Shown here piece by piece: positions 48,803 through 60,600 of a stretch of 64,000 nt of DNA (the stretch's first letter is position 1; every line of letters starts with the position of its first letter). Origin of the DNA: Phytoseiulus persimilis (taxonomy: Eukaryota > Arthropoda > Arachnida > Mesostigmata > Phytoseiidae); the NCBI GenBank assembly GCA_037576195.1, contig JAQZDE010000007.1:1-64000 (forward strand), written 5' to 3'. The notes beneath the pieces were generated by a model. That model saw only the letters and a list, made by a program, of their open reading frames with translations, was not told the DNA's origin and searched no databases. Made by a program: the position numbers and the translations under genes.

Positions 48803-50464
48803 TCATTTGAGAGATTTGGACATGTAAGGGCCGTCAAGTTGATATCCAAGTTTTCGGTAATAGTTCCGAGTGCCGACACCCGAGATGACCGCCATCTTCG
48901 TCGACGCGTGCTCCTCGCGTGCAATGCGCTCCGCTTCTTCCATCAAGAGCGTACCGAATCCCTGATGCTGGAATTTAGTTGGATCCCTTGAGTGAACTGG
49001 GACGACGCTTCCATAGACGTGGAGTTCGCGAACTATCGAACACTGCTCTCCTACGAGTTCAGGTCGGAACGTTTGTTCTGCAGAGCACTTCCGAAGGCGC
49101 AGCAAGCCGACGAGGATGTCTTGATGTGGATCTTCGTAGGCCAAGAATGTTTCCCAACCCCCGTTAGCAACGTAGTCCCTCCGGATGAGCTCAATGTGAT
49201 AAGGAACAACCTTGTTATGAATTTCTTGAATCCCCACTTCCCGAGTCCGAACGTCGCGGCACACCAAACCGAGGTCTTTCATCCGAGCCAGAGCCAGTTC
49301 TCTCAAGTTGCCATTCTCCACACCGGAGCTCACCAGCGGCATTGGAATGTCTCTCTGAACTCGATAAATCCTCACCCACGGCGGAACCAGGGACAGAATC
49401 TTAGCGATCAAATCCACGAGCAATGCAGGAGGATAACTCGCGTACCTGCCGGTTTTCCACAACTCGTACAGACCGGTTCCTCGGATAACCAATGTAGGGT
49501 ATATCTTGAGGCCGTCCATCCGGAAATCCGGATTCTTGAAAAGTTCGACAAACTGTTGAACATCTCTCTCGAAATCCACGTTCGGCAGGTCTGGCATCAT
49601 GTGGGTGACAACTTTGAAACCGCTGTCTTTGGCCATGTGGAACGTTTCGCACACCGAGGCGACTGTGTGGCCGCGGTTCGTGTCTCTGGCTACATCTTCG
49701 TAGACGCTTTGTACACCGATTTCGAGCCTCGTGCATCCGTACCTCAACATGTCGGAGAGATGTCTTTGCAAACAATAGTCCGGCCGCGTTTCGATGGTTA
49801 TCCCAATGCATTTGGTCTTCGAACGTTCCGAATACTTGACAGCTTCATCCACGTTAGAACTTGTGTGTCCAGACAGAGCGTCATGGAGACTTCGGATGAA
49901 GTAATCTCGGTATTCTTCAGGTAATGACATGAATGTTCCACCCATAACGATGAACTCTATCTTGTCGACATCATGTCCGAGCTGCTTGAGTTGCTCCACT
50001 CGATGCCGCGTTTGAAGAAAAGGGTCGTACCGGGCTCGAATCGCGCGCATCGAGGTCGGTTCATATCCCGTGTAAGATTGCGTGGAATACTCGAAATCGG
50101 AATCGGGACCTCCTGGACAATAGACACAGATGTTCCCGGTGTAATTGATGTGAGGACAGCGATGTGGCTTACTCATGACAGCGACGACAGCTATACCACT
50201 CGCTGTTCGAACAGGTTTGGCTTTGAGCTTCGGCAACAGGATTTTCTTGAACTGAGGTGGAATGGCAGCGATGATGTCTACCAATTTGGGTTGGGATTTC
50301 ATGCCATGTCTTGCCGAGGCGTCGCATTTGACTCTGTTCAGGTTGACACCGCGCTCCTCGTTGTGTGCCAGCACCAGCTCCTGGATTATCTCTGATATCA
50401 CGATCACTTTCAGTTCCTCAGGAGAGAGAGCTGCCTTCACTTCACCCCTGCGTTGCGGCCCCAT
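48803..50464 (-). CDS. ELP3: Elongator complex catalytic subunit ELP3
   Basis: Catalytic subunit of Elongator; a radical-SAM and acetyl-CoA-dependent enzyme that makes the 5-carboxymethyl modification of wobble uridine in tRNA. A single uninterrupted frame of 553 residues (human 547). Radical-SAM region (residues about 90-370): cluster ligands in [16 protein letters not shown], the Elp3 form C-x9-C-x2-C, then [39 protein letters not shown] and [11 protein letters not shown]. The C-terminal GNAT-like domain contains [36 protein letters not shown] and [20 protein letters not shown]. All key residues are present. ATG at 50464 follows AAC and fits the usual N-terminus. Unlike nearly every other recognised gene in this window it has no introns. 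Confidence 0.98.
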   Translation of the reverse strand: MGPQRRGEVKAALSPEELKVIVISEIIQELVLAHNEERGVNLNRVKCDASARHGMKSQPKLVDIIAAIPPQFKKILLPKLKAKPVRTASGIAVVAVMSKPHRCPHINYTGNICVYCPGGPDSDFEYSTQSYTGYEPTSMRAIRARYDPFLQTRHRVEQLKQLGHDVDKIEFIVMGGTFMSLPEEYRDYFIRSLHDALSGHTSSNVDEAVKYSERSKTKCIGITIETRPDYCLQRHLSDMLRYGCTRLEIGVQSVYEDVARDTNRGHTVASVCETFHMAKDSGFKVVTHMMPDLPNVDFERDVQQFVELFKNPDFRMDGLKIYPTLVIRGTGLYELWKTGRYASYPPALLVDLIAKILSLVPPWVRIYRVQRDIPMPLVSSGVENGNLRELALARMKDLGLVCRDVRTREVGIQEIHNKVVPYHIELIRRDYVANGGWETFLAYEDPHQDILVGLLRLRKCSAEQTFRPELVGEQCSIVRELHVYGSVVPVHSRDPTKFQHQGFGTLLMEEAERIAREEHASTKMAVISGVGTRNYYRKLGYQLDGPYMSKSLK

Positions 50465-51730
50465 GTTCTCTTGAAGAGACTCTTCGGATCAGAAGAGCTT
50501 CGCGGGAAATCCAGGGCAGATCTTCTGCTGTTCAAGGACCGCTACAACGAATATTCTCAGCAAACCGCACTCCCCTCTGGGTTCGCCATCAACGTGCTCA
50601 TCGACCATATGGGTTTTGTTTGTCAATATAGCAGACGGTAGGCTCCTGAAGAAGAGCTCGGATCATTGAAATTCGGGGTAAAGTTGCGCTCTCTGAAATT
50701 CGGCGCCTTGTCCTGTCTTGAGTGATTTGAGCGTTGCAGGGTGGTCAGAAGAAACCAACGATTCTTCACAATCTCTGAGAATGGCTTGTTTTATGGTTCT
50801 GGTCTGAGCTACGCGCGACCTCAACGGTGTTCTCTATCTGTGAGAGAGATCATCCGGTCATTCTGTGAGGAATTCGAGTGTCTGTATAATTCGAGTTTCT
50901 CTTTTCTCACCTGGTGGCCCAACTTCCGGGGAATATAGCGAACTAGGCAGCCAGGTACGTTGGACTCAGGCTCTATGGTATGCGCACGAAGCGATTCTTG
51001 CGTTTGCGACAGACACCAGCGTAAGACGTGCATGCAGTCGCCGCGCTGGTTCAGTGTCAAAACGACAGCGTGCAGAAATTCCGGGTACGGAGGTGCAGAT
51101 ATGTTTTTCTCCGGGTTGAAAGCCGCACCTTCAGCTCAAATAATTCCCACGGCATGCCTGAACATTCGGATTGTCAGATCGCCTTATCGCAGCTGCTGAG
51201 ACCGGCTGTTTGGACCGGAAAGAGTGGGTGCGCGAGTTGTGGTCAACCCGCGCAAGAGGAGTTTCTCCGGAGATTCATGGCGAGTCTCAACCGTCAGATT
51301 CTCTCAAATGCTGGGGGGAATTGAGGAGGCAGCGATCATGGCTGATCCTTCTCCTGAGAGTTCCGCTGAGTTCCAGTTCTTTGTCTTCGATGGTGTCCCC
51401 ACGGTTCTAGGAGGAGATCCGGCTCATCCATGCAATGTCAGATGCTCGAATTTCCATTCTATGATACTTGCTCCTCGGGAGATATTGAGAAACTCTGGGA
51501 CTCTCTGTGGCCTCTCTCAATGCCCTCGTTGATTGAGTGAAGGAGCAGTGCCGTCAGCAATAACTGCAGGGCAACTGTTCGAAACCGTGGCCGCTGACCG
51601 ACTTCGGACGGATCCCTCCACGCTTCTCAGATTAACAACCTCCCTAAATCTTCAGGTGAGCGCGTGACTTCTCGATTCGACGTTTCACCCGGAGACTGAT
51701 AAGCCTCGCGATATCCATCGTGAGACAGAA
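50465..51730. other. Divergent region between ELP3 and OPA3
   Basis: About 1.3 kb that should hold the ELP3 and OPA3 promoters and 5' UTRs. Open frames on the plus strand up to 102 codons show no motif. No gene is recognised. Confidence 0.3.
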
Positions 51731-52492
51731 ATGGCTGTCGGAGCGTTCCCGCTCGCGAAGCTCGCGATGCTGGCCATGAAGCAAATGTCGAAGCCACTGG
51801 CTAATTGGCTGAAGGTTCGAGCGAAAAATTCCCCTTTTTTCCGGAGACACGTCTGTATGCCACCTGCACAATTATATCATTGGTGTGAAGTCAACGTGAA
51901 GATGAGACTTCTCAACCTGGGGAAACCCTCGGCTGTTAAACCATTGAAAGAGGCGGAGGCGATCGCACTAGGTGCAGAGCTTCTGGGAGAATTCATAATT
52001 TTCTCTGTCGCCGCTGGAGGCGTGGTTTTCGAGTATTCCCGACAGGCGAAGAACTCAAGGATCGAGCAGGACATGAAAGAAGACAGGTTCCACAGGTAAT
52101 TCGATGGTCATGTCTCTCTCACCCCTTCTCCCCTGTCAGATGAATCGGCAGTTATACACAGTTCACAAACACTTTTTCAACGCTTTTAAAAACCTCAATT
52201 CCTACACAGGCTCACACATGACATGGAAGACTTACAAATAACGGTCTCGCGCCAAGAAGCAGAGATTCGACACTTGAGTCGCATCATGGGGGCGCGACCA
52301 CATCAAATCGTTCCTGAAGTTCCTGTCGATCCGAACGCCAGAAAGGAGGGAAGCATTTATGTCAGCTTGGAAGACGCCGTGAGCGACGCGCAGAAGATGT
52401 TAGGTAAGAAAAGTCAAAACTCGGATCCCGCGGAGAAGCCTTCCAAGGAATCTAAAACTAGTGAGAAAAAGTCCGAGCAAGTCAAAAACTAG
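51731..52492 (+). CDS. OPA3: OPA3-like mitochondrial protein
   Basis: Orthologue of optic atrophy 3, a small mitochondrial membrane protein needed for normal mitochondrial morphology and lipid metabolism; its molecular function is not settled. Two exons, 51731-52095 and 52210-52492, give 215 residues (human 179). The N-terminal signature MAVGAFPLAKLAMLAMKQMS, then SKPLANWLK, CMPPAQLYHWCEV, and the hydrophobic segment GAELLGEFIIFSVAAGGVVF are all characteristic. They are followed by a coiled-coil-like region (residues about 125-150, MEDLQITVSRQEAEIRHLSR). The extra length is a Lys/Ser/Glu-rich C-terminal tail (KESKTSEKKSEQVKN). AATAAA lies about 210 bases after the stop. Confidence 0.95.
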
Positions 52493-52702
52493 GTTGGATA
52501 CAGCTCAATCTGATTGCGACCGACGGCAACCGAGACGGCTCGTCGTTCTATTAGTATTTTTTTCGGTTCTACGAGCGCTGTCTTTTGTTTGGATCCGGCC
52601 TCCAAACCTCTAGAGCAGAAGAAGGCCTGTCTGAAGTTCTTTATCTACGCTCTCGTTCAAGAACTTCTATGCGCCTACCGACCCTCGTGTATAGTTTTGC
52701 AA

Positions 52703-52708
52703 AATAAA
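52703..52708 (+). terminator. Poly(A) signal of OPA3
   Basis: AATAAA 211 bases after the OPA3 stop codon. Confidence 0.5.
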
Positions 52709-53087
52709 ACGACAAAATACCATGTCTTTCGAACTGAGTTTATTTCATCTTCTTCCGTTCAATTCTTTCATATCATAATGCCTTTGAGGGATCACGGTAA
52801 ATGCCTTTTGATTGGATATGGATAACTGGTGAGTTACTAAACGTGTGTTTGATTTTGAGTCGCGTGACTGACGCGAATCTCGTCTACCGTTGATTGTAAG
52901 AATGTGTATAATATGAAGAGCTCGGAATTTCAGGCATCATTGATCGATTTTTCGTCAGTTTACATAGAATTCCAAATGGATGAAAAATGCTTGAAAATAC
53001 GGGCTCGAGTAATATGAGACAAGTACAAATTATTTCGGACGGTCTACGCTTGCCTGGTTGAGGCTCCTTGCTGAAGTTGTTCAAAAC

Positions 53088-53444
53088 TCAGGGTTGTCCT
53101 TCGAGCGCTGGAGCGCGGACTTTCCGCTTTGGTTGGGGAATGTGACTCGTGGTAAACACACAGACTGGTTTTTCACTCTCTGAGAGGAGCAACTTCGAAA
53201 ATTCGTTAACAACCGATTGGATCCAATTTTTCTCACATTCTAACGTTAAGCCTAATGGGGCGAGGGCCATACCATCGAGCTCCTCTGAATCCATCCGGAA
53301 ACGCCTAGCTTCCCGGTCCGAGTCTGATTTGATGAGAAGCGGGTTGCGATACCGGGCGAAACTATCTGGAAAACAAGCTACGAAGAGATCGAAATTTCGT
53401 GGTGTCCTGGGGTGAACTTCAAAGAAGTCAGAGTAGTGTGAAAC
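53088..53444 (-). other. Unidentified coding-like frame downstream of p53
   Basis: A minus-strand frame of about 119 codons that opens right after a TTCTCAG acceptor-like site and ends in a stop at 53088. The protein looks genuine (SDFFEVHPRTPRNFDLFVAC, WIQSVVNEFSKLLLSESEKP) but I recognise no family. It has no in-frame ATG near its start, so it would be a terminal exon of a spliced gene. No upstream partner exon was found between it and the p53 gene. Confidence 0.3.
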
Positions 53445-53676
53445 CTCTGAGAACAAGTTCGTTGGTCTCTCAAATCAGCCCGAACTCGAAGAGCATTTGA
53501 AAATTGAGTAACATACTTTCATAATTAAACCTGTGATACTAATAATAACTTGAATCAAAGACCGTGATGTCTAAGCCACGCAATGGGCAGCATAATACAG
53601 CGGCTATCAGATGCGATGATCATGATCATAAATGTATAAGAAGTACGCTAGCATAGTCGGCATTCACAAATAGAGA

Positions 53677-55627
53677 TCAGGATTTGGACTCTGGCGTGTC
53701 CGGGGTTTTTGGTTTCTTCTCTTTGCGAATCTTACGGCGCAACTCGAGACCTTCAGCCGCTGCTTTCAGCAGAAAATAGTTCCTCGCGCCTCGGACTCGA
53801 ATCACATATTCCTCCGAATCAGAGGAGAATGCATCGGTTTCACTACGGGGTTTCTTTGTAGACATCACTTTGATTTTCGGCTGTACGTCGTTTCCGCGCT
53901 GCACGTCCCGCGCGCAGTCGCGACTTGGTACAGTGACAATCTTGAAATCAATAACAGCCACTCCAAGAGTGTCGTTGCTACTATTGCACAAAACTAAGAC
54001 AAGTTTTGTTGCTCGTCTGTTGATGCCGCCTTGGCAGCTGTTCCTGCACATGAACTTTAACGGTATCACCTGATTTACAGGATTGGGTGGTAGAGCAAAC
54101 AGTAAAACATCACGGGCTGGGAATCCCATCGACAGATAGTCTACCTGCAGACCGTTGCCAGCACGAAGAAAAACCCTCCCACCTGGAAACCGAGATGCGT
54201 TAGTCTCAGCGATATTCAAACATCAATAAAGGGACGCATCCATGATTGCTCTCATTCTGATAAGTATCCATAATTTCGTGGAAAGACCTGCTCCCAAAAC
54301 AACTCCCAACTCCCGACGATTCATAGTTTCCAAACTCACCGGAAGGCTGCTCCTCGAGATTTTCCGACTTGCGGTGATAGGCACAAGAGACAACATTTTC
54401 CGACCGGAAACGCTGGTCGCTGAACATAGCGAAAGCGTAAATCACGCAATTAGGGGGAAGTTCGGAGGATACATTCACCACGAAAGCAACGGGTTCCACC
54501 GAAACCGAGTACAGCCGCTGGAGTTCCGTTGTGTAAACATAGGCCTTTCCCCGTCTTTGGTCGCGCAAATCCGCAACTGACACCTGGAAGCAGCAGCAAA
54601 GGACGAGAATTTCACCCGATATCAACGAGGAAAATTCTCATGACGAAGGTCACAAACCTCAAAATTGAACGGCCCCGCCTCATTCTTAAGTTCAGTCGTA
54701 TTCAGGAAATGAGGATCAAAAGCCTTTCGAGATGCTCGGGGTTCAGCCGGGAGTAAGAATGGGTCCGACTCGGGGCAGTACACCGCAAGAGCTGCAAAGA
54801 GAAGGGAAAATCCGATCTTGATCCGTTATCGACGAAGATTCATGTTGGTTATGACTCATAGATGAACTCCTAGGAATCGCGTTGAATCTCAAACTCAATT
54901 GGATGCCGAGAACTGGCTTGATTGAACTGACGGGACAACAGAGAGCGTCGAAACAACTCTGGAAGCTTGAAGCCGTCACCGTGCAGCTCCAGCTCATACT
55001 GAGATTGCATCATCCTTAAGGAGCTGAACACTGACAATGGAGAGTGAACCTTTTTTCCATCTGAAAACTCCAAGCTCCTCCGGTTTCTCGGTGCAGGAAG
55101 AGCTGGCAGTGCATTGCGCATGATTGCATCGATCATGACTGTGTCGTACCCCACGGGCATGTCCCAACAGATCGAAACTTCGAGGTGGGGCTTCTGGAGA
55201 GGGTGCGGTGATTTCTGTGCGACTCGGTTTTCCTCAAAGTTAGCCCGTTGAGGGTCAACTTTGCTAACTCAAAGCTGGGATCTCTTTTCCGACTCATCAG
55301 GAACTGCGTCGCAACAAGAGTAAGTATGACAACGCAGGCATACGTGATGACATCATTAGAGAAAACGAAGTATCTGATTCGAAAACCACCGAGCTAACGG
55401 AACATCAGCCGGCCAGCGCGCTCCTCCGTCTAGCGGAGCTTGTGAAAACCTCTGTCAATCGAGATATTGAAGCACGATTTACACATCACAGGGAACATTC
55501 TACTGAGTAACTGAGATCTGAACGGAGAAAAACAGTGAAGAATCGACTTACCCCCGGCATCTGTCTGCTCACGCAGATAGTCATCGATGATGTCCAGTTC
55601 TGAGCAACCTTCTAGCATTGGTTTCAT
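53677..55627 (-). CDS. p53: p53-family transcription factor
   Basis: Homologue of p53/p63/p73. Exons on the minus strand: 55627-55552, 54791-54658, 54583-54340, 54182-53677, giving 319 residues; phases fit. An acidic N-terminus (GCSELDIIDDYLREQTD) may serve as the activation domain. The DNA-binding domain (about 60-235) matches p53 throughout: GPFNFEVSVADLR, AYVYTTELQRLYSV, YAFAMFSDQRFRSENVVSCA, LRAGNGLQVDYL, MCRNSCQGGINRRATKLVLV. Zinc ligands are kept (Cys and His in SCAYH, two Cys in CRNSC), as is the Arg248 equivalent in INRR. The segment FKIVTVPSRDCARD is two residues shorter than in vertebrates and seems to lack the Arg273 and Arg282 equivalents. A tetramerisation domain follows (EEYVIRVRGARNYFLLKAAA). 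No SAM domain. Exon 1 is inferred from phase and composition and is the least certain. Confidence 0.9.
54870..55259 (-). other. Coding-like frame within p53 intron 1 (alternative exon or nested gene)
   Basis: A minus-strand open frame of about 130 codons inside the first intron of the p53 gene, same strand. It has good protein character: QKPHLEVSICWDMPVGYDTV, MIDAIMRNALPALPAPRN, RMMQSQYELELHGDGFKLPE. The first ATG is at 55160; a CTCCAG acceptor-like site precedes the AAG at about 55186. A possible donor (CAC G|GTGACG, phase 1) would splice in frame to the next p53 exon. It could therefore be an alternative first exon of p53, an exon of another gene, or a small nested gene. No family recognised. 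Confidence 0.35.
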
Positions 55628-55971
55628 CTGAGTGCCTTGTTGTGCCTTTTCGCCGGTTCAAACGACAGACCCCTCCCACTGGAAGAAAGCTCAAGTTGTC
55701 TTAAGCATTTACCAGAGGAACTTCTCGCGGAGGTGGTACGAGTTTTATTGCACTGTTGACCTCAGATACCGACTGTATCAGACGATCGGGGGTTCGAACC
55801 AGTCTAAATCGGACACGTTCGAGCAGGTGCCGCTACAGCTCGGCCCTTTCTGAAAGTGGAGAGCAGAACACTCGACCTGGCGACATGGCCGCAGACTGGC
55901 TCAAGACTGGCTCCAGTCGCTGCTGCTGCTGCCGCTGCCGTTCTTAGGAGATATCCGCGGTGACTACTGGA

Positions 55972-57600
55972 TCAACCTGCTGGCTGGAGACGCTGCCCTG
56001 GGGCCCGACTGGCCGGTAAAGTGAGAGGCTGGAGAGGTTTTCGCCGCTCGTGCGCCGCGACTCTTCTCTTGAGCTCCACTTGCGATGGCGGAGTGAGGCA
56101 AATGACTCCTGGAACGGATCTCCGGAAGATTTGCCGGAACGTCACCTCATGAGGGACTTTCCCTCCATAACCTACTGAGCGACTGATCACATGCCTTTGA
56201 TATGAGGGAAGTCAGAGCTCTACGGCCGATGGTATGCACAAGAGGGGCTGGAAGTTCCTTCTGGAGGCAGCGATTTCGATCGATGGGGTGATGGGCCGAC
56301 AGGGACTACCATGTGAACAATCACTATGATGGAATCGGGGAAATCAGCCGTTTCTTGACGCAGAAATCTTCTGATGAGGAGACACGAATGCTGGACAAGC
56401 AAGAGACGTTCCCGAAAAGAGGACACGCGCTGATCAACTGCCTCTCGCTGAATATCCGACTCGATTTCGTGAGTCCACGTTCTCATTAACGATGCGCCAT
56501 GATCGCATAAGAGAGGGTGAATCTCTTGGAGCATCATCAGAAATATATGCCGGGATGTCTTCGTCGTGTCGTGGACAAGTGCGGACATGACCCGGGAAGG
56601 GAGAGGGGGGGGGCGTAGCTTGAGAAGTAACTTCAATGAGGGTCAGATTATCCGAGACCCGTTGGTGAGAAGTTCGCGAGAGCGAAATCCAGACGAGCGA
56701 GAGGCTCTAAACCTTTCCGAAGAGCGACGAGTGCGAAAGAGTCGGTGGCATTGTTGTTGTTTTTCCGAGAACCTGCTGGCCCGGACCTCCCGCAGATTCT
56801 CATCCCTCGAACGGTTCAGTGAAATGTTCAGCGGAAGAGAACCTTCAGAGAAGGGTGTTCATTTCGAAAGAGGACACTCGGGGCGTCAGCTTCGAGAATC
56901 ATTGATGAATCATCTGAGTTTGAACTTTCAATTGCAATTCTTTTCGACACTCGCCAACAGCTGTGATTCCATACGAGTTTGCTTCCATCGTCGATTCCGG
57001 GACATGACCCGTGAACGCCGGTTGAGAGGCTTGAAGAAGGTACTGAGCTGCAGATCATCAGGACCCGGAGCAAGATTAGCGGAAAAGTCAGCGGCTTCCC
57101 GGATTCCGAAGCCGGCAGCTTCGAACTGGCTCGAGCCGACGGCAAAAGCGAGTTCGACGGACGCTTCAAACACATGGTGGGGCAACTGTAGCCCGGGAGT
57201 GTGGCTCGAAATACATTGATATCTCGATATCCTCATAAGAGCGCCTCGAGAATCGGACGGAAACGGAACGTCGGCGGAGCAAACGGGTTCCGATTACCCC
57301 TTTGGCCGCTGGCGGTGACTCCGGACTTCCGCAGAACGCTGGATCCAGTTGGGCGGGATCTGCGTTCTCAAAAAGATAGTGGACCTCTGCAATGTACAGT
57401 GGGTGATGCTTATCTCGTGGCGTCTCGTCCTCCAAGCCGTCGTGTCTTGCAGATTGGCCTCAACGCGCTGCTCTCCAATATTTGAACTCCAGTCCCAGCT
57501 CGCGTCGTTGTGTGAATCAGCAAGTCTGAACAGTGCGTTGGGCGATCCCTCGATCGGAAGCATGTTTTTCTGCAGGTTCCGTTTGACACTTCCGAAACTC
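55972..57600 (-). other. Coding-like minus-strand segments, unidentified gene
   Basis: Several minus-strand segments have strong protein character but were not joined into a model. One is at about 57381-57240, after a TTGCAG acceptor-like site, with EVHYLFENADPAQLDPAFCG. A second is at about 57190-56928, with HHVFEASVELAFAVGSSQFE and FKPLNRRSRVMSRNRRWK. A third is at 56580-56220, with TSRHIFLMMLQEIHPLLCDH and RERLLLVQHSCLLIRRFLRQ. They may be exons of one large helical protein. The competing 217-codon plus-strand frame (56566-57219) is probably their shadow. I do not recognise the family. Confidence 0.35.
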
Positions 57601-60600
57601 TAACTGCAGTCAGTCCTTGTCGCACGATGTTTTCTTCATGCTTCAGATTCGGCCAGGGACGCTAACATCGGTACTCTATACATGTTAGGAGTCGTACGAC
57701 TTTTTCGCAATCGCATGAAGAATAGTATGACTCCACGTGATTATTGCCTCATATGAACCAGACCGAGCTCATGGTTATTGACTATGTGTCTTTGTAATCG
57801 ACTGTGTGCTTGTTGGGGCTGTCAACTGAACTCCGGCGTTGGAGAGCCACCGTGTTCTTGTGTGTATGCTCTATATTCTCACTCGATAGATCCGACCGGA
57901 AAGGAGAACCGACTATGTTCACAGGAAAGTTCTCGGAAAGTCACCCCACTCCCAATTCGAACCTAAACCTTCGGGCCTCCCATGTCCGCGAAACGAATCG
58001 ACTGAATCACAGTGAGACTGTCGTAGGCAGGGCCTGGTTTCCCGCACCGAACCTCGGCACCAGCCCATGACGGCAAACTCACCAGGAGCGGTTGATCTTT
58101 CAGAAGCGGCGATTCGGCGATCATCTCAGACACCAGCCTCAGTCGACCACGAAAGCTGATCATCATTGATGATCAAACTTTTCAGGCTCAGTCGGAAACA
58201 TTGGCGCAGCCAGGAGGAGGAGGGCTCAACGCCTCGCTTGTAAGCTCTCCTGTTGTTGTTGACGAAGCCATCGTACCGATCTCATTGGACCCCATAAATG
58301 GATAGATTTTAAAAATCCTCTATGAACGTTTTGGGAGAGAATGGAAGAATGAATTATTCAGGGTGTCACAGGATGCGTGGTAGGTGGTATGTGTAGAAAA
58401 GAATTCACCACCCCACAGGGAAAATCCTGACTACTCCACGGGTCGGACGGTCCGCTACGGTGATCCACTCTGGAAACAGGGAGAGGCAATTGTTCCCAGT
58501 TCAGGGGTGCTAAGTTCGGAAGAGCGAGAGAGAGTAAGAACAGAGAGTGATGGAGGACGGCATCAGAGGAGCTCTCGGGAACAGAACCACAGGATACGGG
58601 GAAGCTCAAGACAGCGCGTCGTTGTGTATTTAAGTCACAAGCAGTGCTCGCTCACGCGATAGATGCTTTCAATAGTGTGATAACTAGCGAAGCCTGCTGT
58701 CTTGAGCTTCCCCGTATCCTGTGGTTTTGTTCCCGAGAGCTCCTCTGATGCCGTCCTCCATCACTCTCTGTTCTTACTCTCTCTCGCTCTTCCGAATCCC
58801 AAGACTGTAACCGGTTTCGCCCCGCATGGGCTGCAGTCTTACGTTTTCGCGTTTCTGCACAGGTGAGATGGTCTGAAGCGGTCCGAGTGTGCTTCCATGC
58901 CCGTGTAAATGATTGATCATATCGGCCACTCTATGTCTTCGTCAGCTGAGGAGAACTGGGAATTGAATCCCCTAGGGCGAGAATGGGCAAATCCAGCTTG
59001 ATAGCAGCGAATGACTATGAGTGTCACGAGCGTTTCTCGAATTAACAGTCTCACCCGGGGTCTCAGTTCACTTCCATGCCCTTGAGGCCTTCGATTATAG
59101 ACGAGATCCCGAATATTTTGACTGTACCGAAGCTGATCCTAGCAAAGAAAATCTGTTTCGGTGGAAGCAGTGAGTCCTTGCGAACGGATGGGTTGAAACA
59201 GGGCCTCAAAGAACCATTCATCAGAACTTCATTAATATTCCATTTTTTCCCTCGGACTTGCTCATGATCAAACAGTTGTCTTCCAGGCCCCGGATTTCCC
59301 AGCAATACGCCAAATGGATTGGATGCAGAAAAGTCTCGGCGGGATGGAATACTTCATGCTCCTCGACCACCACAGACATATAGTGAGCTCGATCCGGTGG
59401 GTCACATCCTCGGCATGATTTTGTTCACCTCATTCATTCTCAATTCCTATTGTAAGCCGACTCTCCGGTGACAATGATCCAGACAGCCGAGATCATGCGC
59501 GTGGTACGTCTGAGTGTTTGTAAAGAGCTTCCAAAGTCTGTTGGTACGGTGGCCATCTGACAGTGAATTACTTCCAAATAGGAGGATTCAACTTCGGAGT
59601 TCGTTCGAACACACATTGAGAGTGTGTGGCCGGGATTTCTGAAGCAGTTTATGAATACCCTCTGGGAACTCGAAGCACTACGATTTCTTCTATGTGCCCG
59701 TAAACCTTCATGTATACGAGTTGGCTCTCCTGCCCACCATCTCGAAAATGAATGCATAGAAAGAATCATGAGATCATGAGGCAGGAGGGAGGGATTCCAG
59801 GCGCGAACATCTTGCCTCTCCCGTGTGGAGAACCCCGCGATGCCCGAGGCCGTCCTTGGATGTGGTGTTCTCTCATTGTCACAATCCTCCCGTATATCTC
59901 GGGATGGCAGTGAGCTGCGATCCATGATCCGGTTTCTCGTATTGATCAGGCATACTCTGATATTGGGTCCAATGAAAATGTTAGGACTCAGTTCAACAGG
60001 AGGAGAAGAGGATTTCGGAAACCAGATTCACGCGAACCATTCAGTTGGATCATCCCGGAGCGCGCTCACATCCATCCCATGCGATTGCGTAGAGAGAGTC
60101 TCAGTTGAAATCAGGAATTCGCTGATCCGCTGTTCTCTCCATTGATATGATGATTGAGATCTATGTTGAGCTTGGAGGTAACTTTTCGCTTCATCAGATT
60201 CAGTCGTGGAATGCAACGCTTCAACAACCTGTCTTGGATGAGCCCAAAGATCTGAGAAGCGTTTTTTTCCTCCGTTTCCGGATCCGCTCGACTTCCGATA
60301 CGTGTCGGTTGGGTCGCATTACTCTGATTTCTCAAAGAGCTCTGAGCTCTCAAGAAACTTATCGTCTCGAATCCCAGCACGCAAAATCAAAAGTAAAGCC
60401 CGGAACACAAGAGGAGTCTCCAGGTAATTCTGCGTTCATGTGGAGGCCAACCTGAGGTAGCTCAAGAAGCGAGTTGAAAGATTTGAGTCGGGAAAATTGG
60501 TCAAGAAAAAACTCTAAAAATCTCGGGAATGTCCTGCCATGTCCATGGATACATTTAGTCCGGTTGCGATTCCCGTAGCGTTCACCGGTCTCCTCGGCAC

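Noticed and set aside
48992..49924. 310-codon plus-strand frame opposite ELP3
   Set aside because: Long antisense frames are expected over conserved, GC-balanced exons. The ELP3 frame explains all conservation.
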